Notes: generated by a model from the sequence alone, not told the origin. 37,696 nucleotides of DNA from Corallococcus terminator (GCF_003611635.1 NZ_RAVZ01000051.1:1-37696); one strand, 5' to 3'. Shown: positions 6,659 to 16,969, counted from the stretch's first letter. Program-made: numbers and translations.

Positions 6659-9640
6659 ATGCCCGAACCATCCGTTGAGCCCTCCGCCGAACTGCCCGGT
6701 GAGCCGCCGCTCCCGGGCGCGGCGAACGTGCCCCGGCTGGCGGATGCGGACGTGTCGTCCGGTCTGGCGTTGGCGTTGGGGTCCCTGCCTCCGGGCGAAG
6801 AGGTCTCGGCCGCGGACACCTCCTCCAGGGCGGACCCGGTGGCCGTGAATGATTCGCCTCCGGGCCGTACCCAGGACGTGAAGTCAGCCTTCGCGGATGC
6901 TCCGATGCGGGGGAGTCTGCCGGACGCGGGCGTGCCGTCGCGTGCGTTCGTGGAGGAGGGCCGCTTCGCCTTCCTGGCCCGCGCGGGCGAGGTGCTGTCG
7001 TCGTCGTTGGATGAGCCCACGGTGCTGCGCCAGCTCGTGGACCTGGTGGTGCCGGGGCTGGCGGACTGGTGCGTGGTGGACTTCGTCACGTCGGCGGGCA
7101 CGGTGGTGCGCCGGGCCGCGGCGCACCGGGAGCCCGCGCTTGTGCCCGCCGCCTATGCCTTCGCGGAGCGCTGGCCCGAACGGGTGGACGGCTCCACGGG
7201 CCTGTCCGGAGTGCTGCGCACCGGTCAGCCCTGCCTCGTGCCGGACGTGCCCGAAGCCCATGTCCAGGCGGCCGTGGCGCAGGGCGATGCGCGGCTCGCG
7301 GAGGCCTGGCGCCTGGGCTGCCGCTCCGTGATGCTGGTGCCGCTGGAGGCGCGCGGCCGGGTGCTGGGATGTCTGTCATTGATGTCCGGCGAGACCGAAC
7401 GCCGCTATGACGAGCGCGACCTGGCGCTGGCGCGCGAGCTGGCCCGGCGGGCCGCGCTGTCGTTGGACAACGCCCTGCTGTATGGCGAATCCCGTCAGGC
7501 CCAGGCGCGCACGGCGCGACTCCAGGCGGTGACGGCGGCGCTGTCCCGCGCGGCCACCGAGGACGCGGTGGCGCAGGTGCTGGCCCGCGAAGTGTGGGAG
7601 GCCAGCGGCGCCACGCGCGTCGCGGTGCTGGCCCTGGAGGAGAACGGTGGCCTGCGGCCCCTGAGGATGCTGGGGTACTCCGAGGAATCGCTGGCCCGCA
7701 TCCTCCGTCCCCCGTCCGGGGACACCTTCCCGAGCGGGCGCCACGACTGTCAGCGCGAGGCGTGGTGGTTCAGCTCGCTGGAGGAACTCAGCCGCCAGCA
7801 TCCCCAGGTCGCGGAGTTCGCGCGCAGCCTGGGGCCTGGGGCCCGCGCGGTGGTGCCGCTGTGGGGCGAGACGCGGATGCAGGGGTTGTTGCTGCTCGGG
7901 TGGCCGGAGTCGCGGGCCTTCTCCGCGTCGGAGCGCTCCTTCCTGGAAGCCCTGGCGCACCAGTGCGCGCAGGCGCTGGAGCGGGCCGCGCTCTATGAGG
8001 CGCTGCGCGAGCGCACCGAACGGCTGCGGCAGGCGCTGGTCACCGGCGACATGGGCACGTGGCGGGTGGACCTGGGGCGCGCGAAGGAGACGCGGGACGC
8101 GGCGCTCAACCACATGCTGGGCTTGCCCGCGGTGGATTCGTCGACGGGCGTGGGGGACTTCCTCTCCCGCCTGCACGCGGAGGACCGGCCGCACGTGGAG
8201 GCGGAGTTCCTGCGGCACCAGCGTCAGGCGCCCAGCTTCTTCGAGCTGGAGTTCCGCGTGGTGCGCCGCGACGGCGGCGTCCGTTGGTTGCACAGCGTGG
8301 GGCAGTCCTTCCCCGGACCGGACGGGGAGGTCGCGTATCTCACCGGCGCGATGGCGGACGTCACGCGGCGCAAGGAGGCCGAGGAGCGGCTGCAACTGCT
8401 GCTGGACGCGAGCCGCGTGCTGGCGCTCCGCCTGGACGACGTGGAGCAGGCCCTGCCAGAGGTGGCGAAGCTGGTCGCGAACCACGTGGCCACCGGTTGT
8501 CTGGTGGACCTGACGGCGCCGGACGGAACCCTGCGCCGGGTGACGGCGGCCCACCGCGCCTCCGAAGACGACGCACGGCTGAAGGCCGCCCTGTCGGAGC
8601 CGGACCTCCGGCCCGAGCATCCGGCGCTCCAGTGCTTCGCGTCCGGCGAGGTCTGCTTCCTGTCGCGCATGGACTTCAAGCGGCGCGACGCGGGCTCCAC
8701 CCCCGAGGCGCCGCGGTCCCTGATGGACAGCCTGTCGCCCACGTCGGTGCTGTCGGTGCCGCTGCGTGCGCGGGGGCGCACGCTGGGCGTCATCACGCTG
8801 TTCACCGCCGCGCCGCAGCGCACGCTGGTGGCCGCCGACGTGACGATGGTGGAGGAGCTGGCGTTGCGCATCGGCGTGGCGCTGGAGAACGCCCGGCTCT
8901 TCCATGACGCCCAGTCCGCGGTGCGTCTGCGCGACGAGTTCCTCTCCGTGGCGAGCCACGAGCTGAAGACACCCCTCACCAGCCTCATCCTCCAGCACAA
9001 CCTGATTGGCCGGTCGCTGGAGGTGGCGGGCCAGGCGGGGCCGGTGATGGGCCGGCTGACCACCGCGCAGCGGCAGGTGCTGCGGCTGACGGCGCTCGTG
9101 GACAACCTGCTGGACGTCAGCCGTCTGTCATTGGGCAAGCTGGCGCTGGAGCGCGCGGAGGTGGACCTGGTCCAGGTGACGCGCGACGCGGTGGAGCGGC
9201 TGGAGGAGGTGTTCGCCCAGGCCTGCTGTCCCCTCCAGGTGGACCTGCCGCGCACGCTGAAGGGCCAGTGGGACGCGCTCCGGTTGGATCAGGTGCTGGT
9301 GAACCTGCTCACCAACGCGGCGAAGTATGGCGCGGGCCACCCGGTGTCGGTGCGCGCGGGCACCGGCGCGGACGACGAAGCCTGGGTGGAGGTGCGCGAC
9401 CAGGGCATCGGCATCGACGCGGACGCGCTGCCCCGGCTCTTCGGCCGCTTCGAGCGCGCCGTGTCCGACCGGCACTACGGCGGCATGGGGCTGGGGCTCT
9501 ACATCAGCCGGCAGATTGTCGAAGCGCTGGGGGGCCGCATCGACCTGGACAGCCAGCCGGGGCAGGGCGCGACCTTCACCTTGCGGCTGCCCCGCCAGGG
9601 CGTGCCCGACACACGGACCCCTCCCCCCCAGGATTCGTAG
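6659..9640 (+). CDS. Soluble GAF-GAF-PAS-GAF sensor histidine kinase
   Basis: A 993-residue cytoplasmic histidine kinase with no membrane segment. Order: disordered Pro/Ala/Ser-rich N-terminus (about 1-95), GAF (about 100-265), second GAF (about 280-445), PAS (about 461-575, ending in the typical DVTRRKEAEE linker), third GAF (about 575-750), HisKA with the phospho-acceptor H767 in ASHELKTPLTS, and HATPase (about 868-985) with N-box LVNLLTNAAKYG, G1 DQGIGID, F-box LFGRFERA and G2 GGMGLGLYIS. Family role: autophosphorylation in response to small molecules or redox state and transfer to a receiver. There is no receiver domain and no receiver gene directly adjacent. The start is the first ATG; its ribosome-binding site is poor, so a later start in the disordered region is possible without loss of a domain. 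Confidence 0.93.
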   Translation: MPEPSVEPSAELPGEPPLPGAANVPRLADADVSSGLALALGSLPPGEEVSAADTSSRADPVAVNDSPPGRTQDVKSAFADAPMRGSLPDAGVPSRAFVEEGRFAFLARAGEVLSSSLDEPTVLRQLVDLVVPGLADWCVVDFVTSAGTVVRRAAAHREPALVPAAYAFAERWPERVDGSTGLSGVLRTGQPCLVPDVPEAHVQAAVAQGDARLAEAWRLGCRSVMLVPLEARGRVLGCLSLMSGETERRYDERDLALARELARRAALSLDNALLYGESRQAQARTARLQAVTAALSRAATEDAVAQVLAREVWEASGATRVAVLALEENGGLRPLRMLGYSEESLARILRPPSGDTFPSGRHDCQREAWWFSSLEELSRQHPQVAEFARSLGPGARAVVPLWGETRMQGLLLLGWPESRAFSASERSFLEALAHQCAQALERAALYEALRERTERLRQALVTGDMGTWRVDLGRAKETRDAALNHMLGLPAVDSSTGVGDFLSRLHAEDRPHVEAEFLRHQRQAPSFFELEFRVVRRDGGVRWLHSVGQSFPGPDGEVAYLTGAMADVTRRKEAEERLQLLLDASRVLALRLDDVEQALPEVAKLVANHVATGCLVDLTAPDGTLRRVTAAHRASEDDARLKAALSEPDLRPEHPALQCFASGEVCFLSRMDFKRRDAGSTPEAPRSLMDSLSPTSVLSVPLRARGRTLGVITLFTAAPQRTLVAADVTMVEELALRIGVALENARLFHDAQSAVRLRDEFLSVASHELKTPLTSLILQHNLIGRSLEVAGQAGPVMGRLTTAQRQVLRLTALVDNLLDVSRLSLGKLALERAEVDLVQVTRDAVERLEEVFAQACCPLQVDLPRTLKGQWDALRLDQVLVNLLTNAAKYGAGHPVSVRAGTGADDEAWVEVRDQGIGIDADALPRLFGRFERAVSDRHYGGMGLGLYISRQIVEALGGRIDLDSQPGQGATFTLRLPRQGVPDTRTPPPQDS

Positions 9641-9666
9641 GAGGGGAAGGGGAGCGCGGGGCGTCG

Positions 9667-10056
9667 TCAGTGCTGAACGCCCTTGAGCGGAGGCCCTTCG
9701 GCTTCCATCGCCCGGTACTCGTCGTCGGTGAACAGGCGCGAACGGATGAGGAAGCGCACGCCTTCGGGGGCTTCGACGGAGAAGCCACTGCCGCGACCGG
9801 GCACCACGTCCACCGTGAGGTGGGTGTGGCGCCAGTACTCGAACTGCGACCCGGACATGTAGAAGGGCGTGCCGACAATCTCACCCAGGTACACGTCCTC
9901 CTGGCCCACGCGGAAGTCGCCGCGCGGGAAGCACATGGGCGCGCTGCCGTCGCAGCAGCCGCCGGACTGGTGGAAGAGCAGCGGACCGTGGAGGCCCTGC
10001 ATCTTGTGGAGCAGGGCCTCGGCGGCCGGCGTCACTTCGACGCGCGGAACAGGCAT
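9667..10056 (-). CDS. DUF779 family protein partnered with aldehyde dehydrogenase
   Basis: A 129-residue protein matching DUF779: VTPAAEALLHKM at the start, a cysteine pair in SGGCCDGSAPMCF (about 31-43), then GTPFYMSGSQFEYW and HTHLTVDVVPGRGSGFS. These small proteins are commonly encoded next to acetaldehyde-type dehydrogenases; the conserved Cys pair and third Cys suggest metal or thiol chemistry, but the function is not established. The ATG at 10056 lies two bases past the aldehyde dehydrogenase stop codon (10059-10061), so the two are translated from one mRNA. It converges on the sensor kinase gene ending at 9640. Confidence 0.88.
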   Translation of the reverse strand: MPVPRVEVTPAAEALLHKMQGLHGPLLFHQSGGCCDGSAPMCFPRGDFRVGQEDVYLGEIVGTPFYMSGSQFEYWRHTHLTVDVVPGRGSGFSVEAPEGVRFLIRSRLFTDDEYRAMEAEGPPLKGVQH

Positions 10057-10058
10057 CC

Positions 10059-11585
<1,527 letters not shown>

Positions 11586-12201
11586 GCACGACTCCTGCGG
11601 TGGGTTTTGAAGACGAACGGACGATAGGCACCCGACGCTCCGCGTCATGCGAAACAGGGGGCCTGCCGTCGTCCGATAGTGATCAACGTGGATGCAAGGA
11701 CAGGTGCCGGGAGGGCACACATCCGGCCGCGTCGGTACGCCCCTACGTGAGGCGTGGGTGCGCATAACGAGCGGGTTCCGCGGTCGCTTTTCTTTCTGGG
11801 AGCGGCGCGTCGAACGCCTTCCGCACGCATCCGGAGGGCGTGGGTCCTGCCCCACCGGCGAATGAGGAGCGTGGTCCCCGCCTCGGTCCTGCGACTGCAC
11901 GGCGAGCGGCCCGCCCCCGCGCACTCGCCGTGCCGCGTGCCCGACCTGAAAGAGGCTTACCGATGGGGGCGCATTGCGCGAACCTGTCCGACTGTCGGAC
12001 AGGTTCTGGCGAGCCGCCGCTGGCAGGGCGCCCCCGGACTCCGTTTCTGGCGTGCCCACTTCAAGTCCGGGCCCCACGCGAAGTGCGGGAGCGCCAGATG
12101 CCTTGCCGGGACAGGGGAGCGTAGGAAGACCCGCTCCCTTGCCCAGGCGTGAAGTCCGGCGCGCGCGGTTTCAGCTCCAGCGCGCCGGCATGGGCCCCAG
12201 G
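11586..12201. other. 616-bp gene-free leader region upstream of aldehyde dehydrogenase
   Basis: This stretch lies between the stop of the exported hydrolase gene (12202) and the start of the aldehyde dehydrogenase gene, both on the minus strand. Open frames across it give Arg/Pro/Ala-rich, low-complexity translations without protein-like patterning, so I call no gene. It holds a perfect 25-bp inverted repeat (11981-12005). It also holds a sigma-54-like pair, TGCAA at 11693-11697 and GTGCCG at 11704-11709 (reverse orientation), with one base too many between the two boxes. Confidence 0.6.
11981..12005. promoter_or_regulatory. Perfect 25-bp dyad, likely operator or activator site
   Basis: The 12-base arm AACCTGTCCGAC (11981-11992) is followed by a single T and its exact reverse complement GTCGGACAGGTT (11994-12005). 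It lies about 400 bp upstream of the aldehyde dehydrogenase start and about 200 bp past the hydrolase stop. No T-run follows on either strand, which argues against an intrinsic terminator. The arrangement fits a binding site for a dimeric regulator, possibly an upstream activator site; the protein is unknown. Confidence 0.55.
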
Positions 12202-13806
12202 TCAGCGCAGCGGCAGGTCCAGCCAGGAGGGGCCGCGGAGCGACAACTGCGCGCCGGTGTTGTTGGCGCCCAGGTAGAGCGGGTCCTGGGTGTCCACGAC
12301 GAGCGCGAGCTGGTGGAACGCCGCGACGTCATAGGCCGTGGCGGGGAACTTCAGGTCCAGGTCCACCGGAGTGCCGGGCGTGGCGCCCGTCCAGGTGAGC
12401 GGCACATGGGTGATGAGGCCGCCGAAGTCGCCGGTGACGTCATACAGGTACGCGACCACGGTGCCGGACGAGGCGGACGGCGTGATGCGCAGGCGCAGGG
12501 TGGCCGTGCCTCGGATGGAGAGGGCGCGCGTCGAGATGGACGAGGTCCAGACCCCCGCGTTGAGGCGGTTGACGCCCGGCAGCCAGACGATGGGCGGAAT
12601 GCCGGTCAGCGCCTGGAGCCCGTTGGTCAAGAGCGCCACGCCCGCGTCGGCGGTGGTGTCGAACGCCCAGATGGTGCGCGCGGCGCTCGAGGAGGGCGTG
12701 CCGCCCAGCGTGCCCGTGCCGTCGAGGATGCGGATGGCGCCCAGTCCATAGCGCTGCGTGCTGGAGGCGACGGCGCTCCACGACGTGTAGCCCTCCACCG
12801 CGCCGTTGTACGTGCGCAGCACGATGGGCGCCTCCTGGGTGATGCTCGTGTCCACGCCCGCGACGTGCGCGTCCATCCAGCGCGTGACGCTGCTCCAGAC
12901 GTGGTTCGGCAGCCCGAACAGGCCGGTGGCCTCCACGACGGCGTGGTCACCCGGCGCGAGCTCCAGGCGCTTGGGCCCCGTGAGCTGGCCGTAGAACTCC
13001 ACCAACTGGTTGGGCGGGAAGAGGCTGTCGCCATAGGAGTTGGCGATGAGGATGGCGGGCGCGTTCGCGTTGATGCGGGACAGATAGGTGCTCGCCGAGC
13101 GCACGCGGCCCCAGGCCTTGATGCCCGCGATGTCGCGGTTGGCGTAGTAGTTGTCGATGGTCGTGCGCAGCTCCGGGCTCGGCCTGCCCAGCAGCCGCGA
13201 GGTGAAGTCCAGCAGGCCCACCGCCTGCGGGCGCCGGGTCTCCCCACCGAACAGCGAGGCCACCAGGTCCGTCCAGCCGGACAGCGCGGCCACGGCCTTC
13301 ACGCGCGGGTCGAACCCCGCCGCGATGAGCGAGATGCCGGCGCCATACGAGACCCCCGCGAGTCCAATGCGCGAGCGGTCCGCGGACGTGTTCGCGAGCA
13401 GCCAGTCGATGACGCGCGACGTGTCCGCGATGTCCGCCGGACCGGCCGTGTCGATGCCACCGCCCGAAGCCCAGAAACCGCGCGGCGTATAGGACAGCGC
13501 GACGTAGCCCCGCTGCGCCAGCGCCTGGGCCTGGGCCAGATACTCCAGGTCGTTGAGCCCCCAGCTCGAGATGAAGACGACGGCCGGGTGCGGACCCGGC
13601 GTCGTCGGCGCGATGTAGTTCGCCTTGAGCACGGTGCCGTCGCCCGCGGTGATGTCGACGAACTTGAAGCCCGTGGTCGGCACCGCCGCCACGGCGGCAC
13701 GCGCGACCGTGGCCTGGACGGGAAGGGCGACCGCCGCGAGCGGGGTGAGCAGCCCCAGCAGGAGGAATGGCAGCCGGAAGAGCCGCGAGGAGACACGTTG
13801 CGACAT
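12202..13806 (-). CDS. Exported alpha/beta hydrolase, CocE/NonD-like
   Basis: A 534-residue serine hydrolase. An N-terminal signal peptide (basic to residue 11, hydrophobic about 12-30) directs export. The alpha/beta-hydrolase core (about 45-320) carries the nucleophile S153 in AGVSYGAG, probable acid D259 in NSYGDSLFPP and base H287 in PGDHAVVE; the oxyanion region lies around ISSWGLNDLE. The C-terminal third (about 360-534) is a beta-rich, Thr/Gly-rich domain resembling the jelly-roll of the X-Pro dipeptidyl-peptidase/CocE class, which acts on peptides, acyl esters or amides. The substrate is not known. The ATG at 13806 is chosen over one 12 bases upstream because GAGGTG, the ribosome-binding site, overlaps that earlier codon. 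An inverted repeat (13889-13904) lies upstream. Confidence 0.88.
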   Translation of the reverse strand: MSQRVSSRLFRLPFLLLGLLTPLAAVALPVQATVARAAVAAVPTTGFKFVDITAGDGTVLKANYIAPTTPGPHPAVVFISSWGLNDLEYLAQAQALAQRGYVALSYTPRGFWASGGGIDTAGPADIADTSRVIDWLLANTSADRSRIGLAGVSYGAGISLIAAGFDPRVKAVAALSGWTDLVASLFGGETRRPQAVGLLDFTSRLLGRPSPELRTTIDNYYANRDIAGIKAWGRVRSASTYLSRINANAPAILIANSYGDSLFPPNQLVEFYGQLTGPKRLELAPGDHAVVEATGLFGLPNHVWSSVTRWMDAHVAGVDTSITQEAPIVLRTYNGAVEGYTSWSAVASSTQRYGLGAIRILDGTGTLGGTPSSSAARTIWAFDTTADAGVALLTNGLQALTGIPPIVWLPGVNRLNAGVWTSSISTRALSIRGTATLRLRITPSASSGTVVAYLYDVTGDFGGLITHVPLTWTGATPGTPVDLDLKFPATAYDVAAFHQLALVVDTQDPLYLGANNTGAQLSLRGPSWLDLPLR

Positions 13807-13888
13807 GGGACACCTCAAGAGGGGGAAGCCTTGAGAAGAGGGGAATGCCTCCGAATTGAGACAGAGGCGTACTCAGGGTATGAGCAGA

Positions 13889-13904
13889 TTGATTCGAGAA
13901 TCAA
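13889..13904. promoter_or_regulatory. Inverted repeat upstream of exported hydrolase gene
   Basis: TTGATTC (13889-13895), two bases, then GAATCAA (13898-13904) form a perfect dyad that is A/T-rich within G/C-rich surroundings. It is about 83 bp upstream of the hydrolase ATG and 90 bp past the stop of the gene ending at 13995. It could be an operator. A weak terminator role is less likely because no T-run follows. Confidence 0.4.
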
Positions 13905-13994
13905 GGCCCCGCGCGGGTGTCATCCCAATCGCAGAACAATGTTTCTCGCGGGGAAGGGCAGGGCTGTGCCTTCCGCGGCCCGAGGATGCCCTGC

Positions 13995-14447
13995 TCACCG
14001 CTGCTTCTTGCGATGCTGCTTCTGATACTGCTTCCGCCGATGCTTCAGGAGGCCCTGGAGCAGATTCGAGAAGGCGATCAGCTCCTGCTGGGACAGGACG
14101 GGGCAACGCCAGTCCAGGTCCCGCATGCGCTGCAGCAGCTCCTCGGGAATCGCCACCCGGTAGTTCGCGACGTAGTAGGGGAGGTCCGCGGACCAAATCC
14201 AGACACCGTCTGTCTGTGTGTGGTGACGGGCCACGTGCTTCCTGCCAGTGAACCAGTCGTCCAGCGTCCCGCTGCTGACCGCGAACACCGAAGCCTTCCG
14301 AAGGTACGCCGCCACCCGCATCGCCTCTTCCTCGGGAAGCGCTCCCCGCGACGCTTCCAGGGACGGGTCCTCCGGCGAGCCGTGAACGAGCTCTCGGAAG
14401 TGTCCCGCAACGCACAGCCGCCTCACGTCGGCCCAGGTGCCCGTCAT
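13995..14447 (-). CDS. Small unknown protein with basic C-terminal tail
   Basis: A 150-residue protein with no signal peptide or membrane segment. Residues 1-60 include acidic stretches and an ALPEEEAMRVAAYLRKA helix; the middle is aromatic-rich (DDWFTGRK, DGVWIWSADLPYYVANY, about 63-95); LLQRMRDLDWRCPVL and ELIAFSNLLQGLL helices follow; the last 15 residues are almost all Lys, Arg, Gln and His (KHRRKQYQKQHRKKQR). The ATG at 14447 has AAGGA five bases upstream. I do not recognise the family. The basic tail suggests nucleic-acid contact, but this is inference only. The aromatic-rich middle and normal codon pattern make it a likely real gene. It stands alone on the minus strand. Confidence 0.65.
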   Translation of the reverse strand: MTGTWADVRRLCVAGHFRELVHGSPEDPSLEASRGALPEEEAMRVAAYLRKASVFAVSSGTLDDWFTGRKHVARHHTQTDGVWIWSADLPYYVANYRVAIPEELLQRMRDLDWRCPVLSQQELIAFSNLLQGLLKHRRKQYQKQHRKKQR

Positions 14448-15040
14448 GCCCGTCCTTTTAGCACCGACGATGCCGCGCCCCGCCGCTCACGCCGCAGCCC
14501 CGCAACCCCCGTCATCCGTGCAGAACACTTCAGCCCCGGTGGCTTTGTCGCGCCTCGGCGTGGGCGCGGATCCGCGCGTCACTCACACGCCCTCAGGGGC
14601 TTCCAGGTGTCCGCCGGGAGACTCGCAAACGCGGCTTTCTTCGAGAGTGAACGAGTTGTTTTTCCGCCCTCGTTGGTCATGTTGACGAACACTGGAAACC
14701 CGCACGAACGCCTGTCATCTTGCTGGGACTGCGCGGCGCGGCAGCGACGTTGAAGGGTCGTGAAGGCGGAAGTCGGTCAAGGTTGGGCGGATTGAACGTA
14801 TTGGGTAGCAGGACGGAAAAGAGTTCCGTCCCGGGGCTGTAAAAACTCCCCGAAACCGAAGGGTGTCTCCGGATGCGCTGGAACACGGGTCGCGACGCAG
14901 TGTCGGAAAGGCGAAGCGGATCAACCGTTTGGCGCGACCGTCCGCGCAAGCCCGAAAATCCCGGGTCCTGGCACACCGCTGGCATCCGTTCCTGACGCTG
15001 TCCGCAACCCCCTCGCTTCTCCAGGCCCCGGTCCCCCTCC
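14448..15040. other. 593-bp non-coding region before Ser/Thr kinase gene
   Basis: No convincing gene on either strand; open frames here lack the third-position G/C pattern seen in the flanking genes. The right half (about 14740-14960) is less G/C-rich than its surroundings and contains two adjacent hairpins (14811-14852). An AACGAG/CTCGTT inverted pair flanks a T-run near 14650. The region could hold promoters for both divergent genes, a long 5' leader or a small RNA. Confidence 0.55.
14811..14852 (+). ncRNA. Tandem hairpin element, possible leader or small RNA
   Basis: Hairpin 1: GGACGGAA (14811-14818), loop AAGAG, TTCCGTCC (14824-14831), a perfect 8-bp stem. Hairpin 2 starts at the next base: CGGG(G) at 14832-14836, an A-rich 11-base loop, CCCCG (14848-14852). 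Two perfect stems stacked with no linker in a 593-bp gene-free region suggest a structured RNA, either a 5' leader of the Ser/Thr kinase mRNA or a small RNA. No known riboswitch motif was recognised, so the RNA-gene call is tentative. Confidence 0.25.
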
Positions 15041-16969
15041 GTGCTCGCTTCGCCGTCCTTCACCTGTTCCTGCGGTCAGCCCCACTCCGATGCGGAGGCG
15101 TGTCCCACGCTGATGCGGGGGCTCGATACCGGTGGCACCCTGCTGTACGCGGGCACGCCACCTCCGGGACCGGTCGCGGCGATTCCACTGACGCCTTCGC
15201 CCATGTCATCGCCCACGCCCATCGTCCCGTCGTTGGTGGGCCAGGAGTTCGGCCGTTTCCGTGTCGTGCGCGAGCTGGGGCGCGGCGGCATGGGCACCGT
15301 GTTCCTCGCGGAGCACACGCTCATCCAGAAGCGCGTGGCCATCAAGGTGCTGCACGCGCACCTGGCGCAGGCGCCGGATCTCGTAGCGCGTTTCCTGTCC
15401 GAAGCGCGCACGCTCACGCTGGTGCAGCATGAGAATGTCGTCACGCTCTACGACCTGGACTCGCGCGAGGGGCGCCCGTACCTGGTCATGGAGTACCTGG
15501 AGGGGGACAGCCTCGCCCAGTTCGCCCGCGGCCCCATGGCCCCGGCGCTGGTGGTGGACCTGATGACGCAGGTGTGTGACGCGCTCGGCGCCGCGCACTC
15601 GCACGGCATCGTCCACCGCGACCTGAAGCCCGCCAACGTCTTCCTGGTCCCCGGCCCCGGTGGCAAGCAGCGCGTGAAGCTGCTCGACTTCGGCATCGCG
15701 AAGCTGCTGTCCCGGCCCGCCGGTGAGATGACCACCGAAGTGGGGGTCCTGCTGGGCACCCCGGAGTTCATGGCCCCCGAGCAGTGCGGCGACGGGCTGG
15801 TGGATGCCCGCAGCGACATCTACGCGGCGGGCGTGCTGGCGTACCTGCTGCTCACCGGACAGGTGCCCTTCTTCGGGCGCACCGCGGCGGAGATCCTCGT
15901 CGGCCACCTGCAGAAGGAGCCGGTGCCGCCGCACGAGGTGTGCGCCGCCGTGCCGCAGGCCCTCTCCAAGGTGCTGCTGCGCGCCCTGGCCAAGCGCCCC
16001 GAACACCGCTTCGCCTCCGCCGCGGAGCTGAAGGCCGCGCTGGAAGCCTCGCTGGCCCCGGCGCCCGCGCCGCAGGCGCCGAAGCTGTCCGCGCTCCTGC
16101 GTGGCACGGGCGCGCAGGCGTCGCTCGAACTCCAGGGCGAATGGGTGGGGCGCACCGGCCTCTTCTTCCCGCTGGCCTCCCCGCCGCCCGCGCTCCTGTC
16201 GGACGTGTCGCTGTTGCTCCGGCTGCCCGGCGGCGAGCTGCCCTGCATGGCCCAGGTGGTGCGCCACGTGACGGTCGAACAGGCCCAGGCGTGGCACATG
16301 GCTCCGGGCTTCGGCGTGCAGTTGCGCGACAGCGGCCCTGGCTTCCAGGCCACGCTCGCCCAGTTGCGCCACGCCACGCGTCCCATGCCCGGGCAGGCGG
16401 TGGCGTCCGCCGCCATCCCCACGCCGGAGGACACCCAGGCGGAGACCGTCCTCCAGGCCTTCCGCCGCCGGCTCGCCGGGGACCCGTACGCGGTGCTGGA
16501 GCTGCCGCGCGACGCCACCCTGGAATCGGTGCGCACCGCCGCCCAGCGCGCGCGCGGCGCCCTGGAATTGCTCAAGGCCCGCCCGCTGTCGGACGCCCAG
16601 CGAGCCCAGGTGGAGCGCGCCCTGGAGCGCGTCGCCGGGGCGCTCCACACGCTGGGCAACGTGGAGCGCCGCGTGGAGTACGACGCGACGCTGGGCAACG
16701 TGGAGGGCATCGAGCGGTGCCTCGCCGCGGGCCTCACCGCCACCATGCTGGAGCAGTGCCGCCGCCGCTTCCTCGCGGGCAACACCGGCCGGGAAGGCCG
16801 CGCCGCCGTGCACCGGCTGTCCGGTGACGCGCTGGCGTCGGTGGGCCGGCTGGAAGAGGCGCTCGCTGCCTATGAGCAGGCCGTCCGCGCGGACCCCCTG
16901 GACCTGGAGGGCCTCAAGCGCTGGCGCTTCCTCCGGGCCCGGGTCCGGGGCTCGGCTGCTCCCCGGTAA
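15041..16969 (+). CDS. Ser/Thr protein kinase with PilZ-like and J-like domains
   Basis: A 642-residue cytoplasmic Hanks-type kinase. Residues 1-65 hold a short Cys cluster (C9, C11, C21) and a Pro-rich linker. The kinase domain (about 70-335) is complete: GRGGMGTVF loop, ATP-binding K102, HRDLKPAN with catalytic D194, DFG at 216-218 and the APEQ segment. Residues about 348-445 resemble a PilZ-type barrel but lack the c-di-GMP-binding Arg and D/N-x-S-x-x-G signatures (GEWVGRTG instead). Residues about 481-555 (DPYAVLELPRDATLE onward) resemble a J-domain without the HPD triplet. A TPR-like helix pair (SVGRLEEALAAYEQAVRADP) ends the protein. There is no membrane segment, unlike many bacterial kinases. 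It starts with GTG at 15041; the ribosome-binding site is weak. The ABC1-family gene follows 75 bp later. Confidence 0.92.
   Translation: MLASPSFTCSCGQPHSDAEACPTLMRGLDTGGTLLYAGTPPPGPVAAIPLTPSPMSSPTPIVPSLVGQEFGRFRVVRELGRGGMGTVFLAEHTLIQKRVAIKVLHAHLAQAPDLVARFLSEARTLTLVQHENVVTLYDLDSREGRPYLVMEYLEGDSLAQFARGPMAPALVVDLMTQVCDALGAAHSHGIVHRDLKPANVFLVPGPGGKQRVKLLDFGIAKLLSRPAGEMTTEVGVLLGTPEFMAPEQCGDGLVDARSDIYAAGVLAYLLLTGQVPFFGRTAAEILVGHLQKEPVPPHEVCAAVPQALSKVLLRALAKRPEHRFASAAELKAALEASLAPAPAPQAPKLSALLRGTGAQASLELQGEWVGRTGLFFPLASPPPALLSDVSLLLRLPGGELPCMAQVVRHVTVEQAQAWHMAPGFGVQLRDSGPGFQATLAQLRHATRPMPGQAVASAAIPTPEDTQAETVLQAFRRRLAGDPYAVLELPRDATLESVRTAAQRARGALELLKARPLSDAQRAQVERALERVAGALHTLGNVERRVEYDATLGNVEGIERCLAAGLTATMLEQCRRRFLAGNTGREGRAAVHRLSGDALASVGRLEEALAAYEQAVRADPLDLEGLKRWRFLRARVRGSAAPR

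Noticed and set aside
11693-11710. Canonical sigma-54 promoter for aldehyde dehydrogenase
   Set aside because: The boxes are recognisable, but there are 11 rather than 10 bases between the invariant GG and GC pairs, and sigma-54 spacing is strict; kept only as a suggestive element in a finding.
11754-12152. Plus-strand open frame of 132 residues in the aldehyde dehydrogenase leader
   Set aside because: Arg/Pro-rich translation without family features, lacking a convincing start signal and spanning the perfect dyad.
14811-14960. c-di-GMP (GEMM-type) riboswitch
   Set aside because: The conserved GCAAA-type core and receptor sequences of that class are not present.
14677-15063. Minus-strand open frame of 128 residues before the Ser/Thr kinase
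   Set aside because: No ribosome-binding site, no protein-like pattern and no third-position G/C bias; it overlaps hairpin-forming non-coding DNA.
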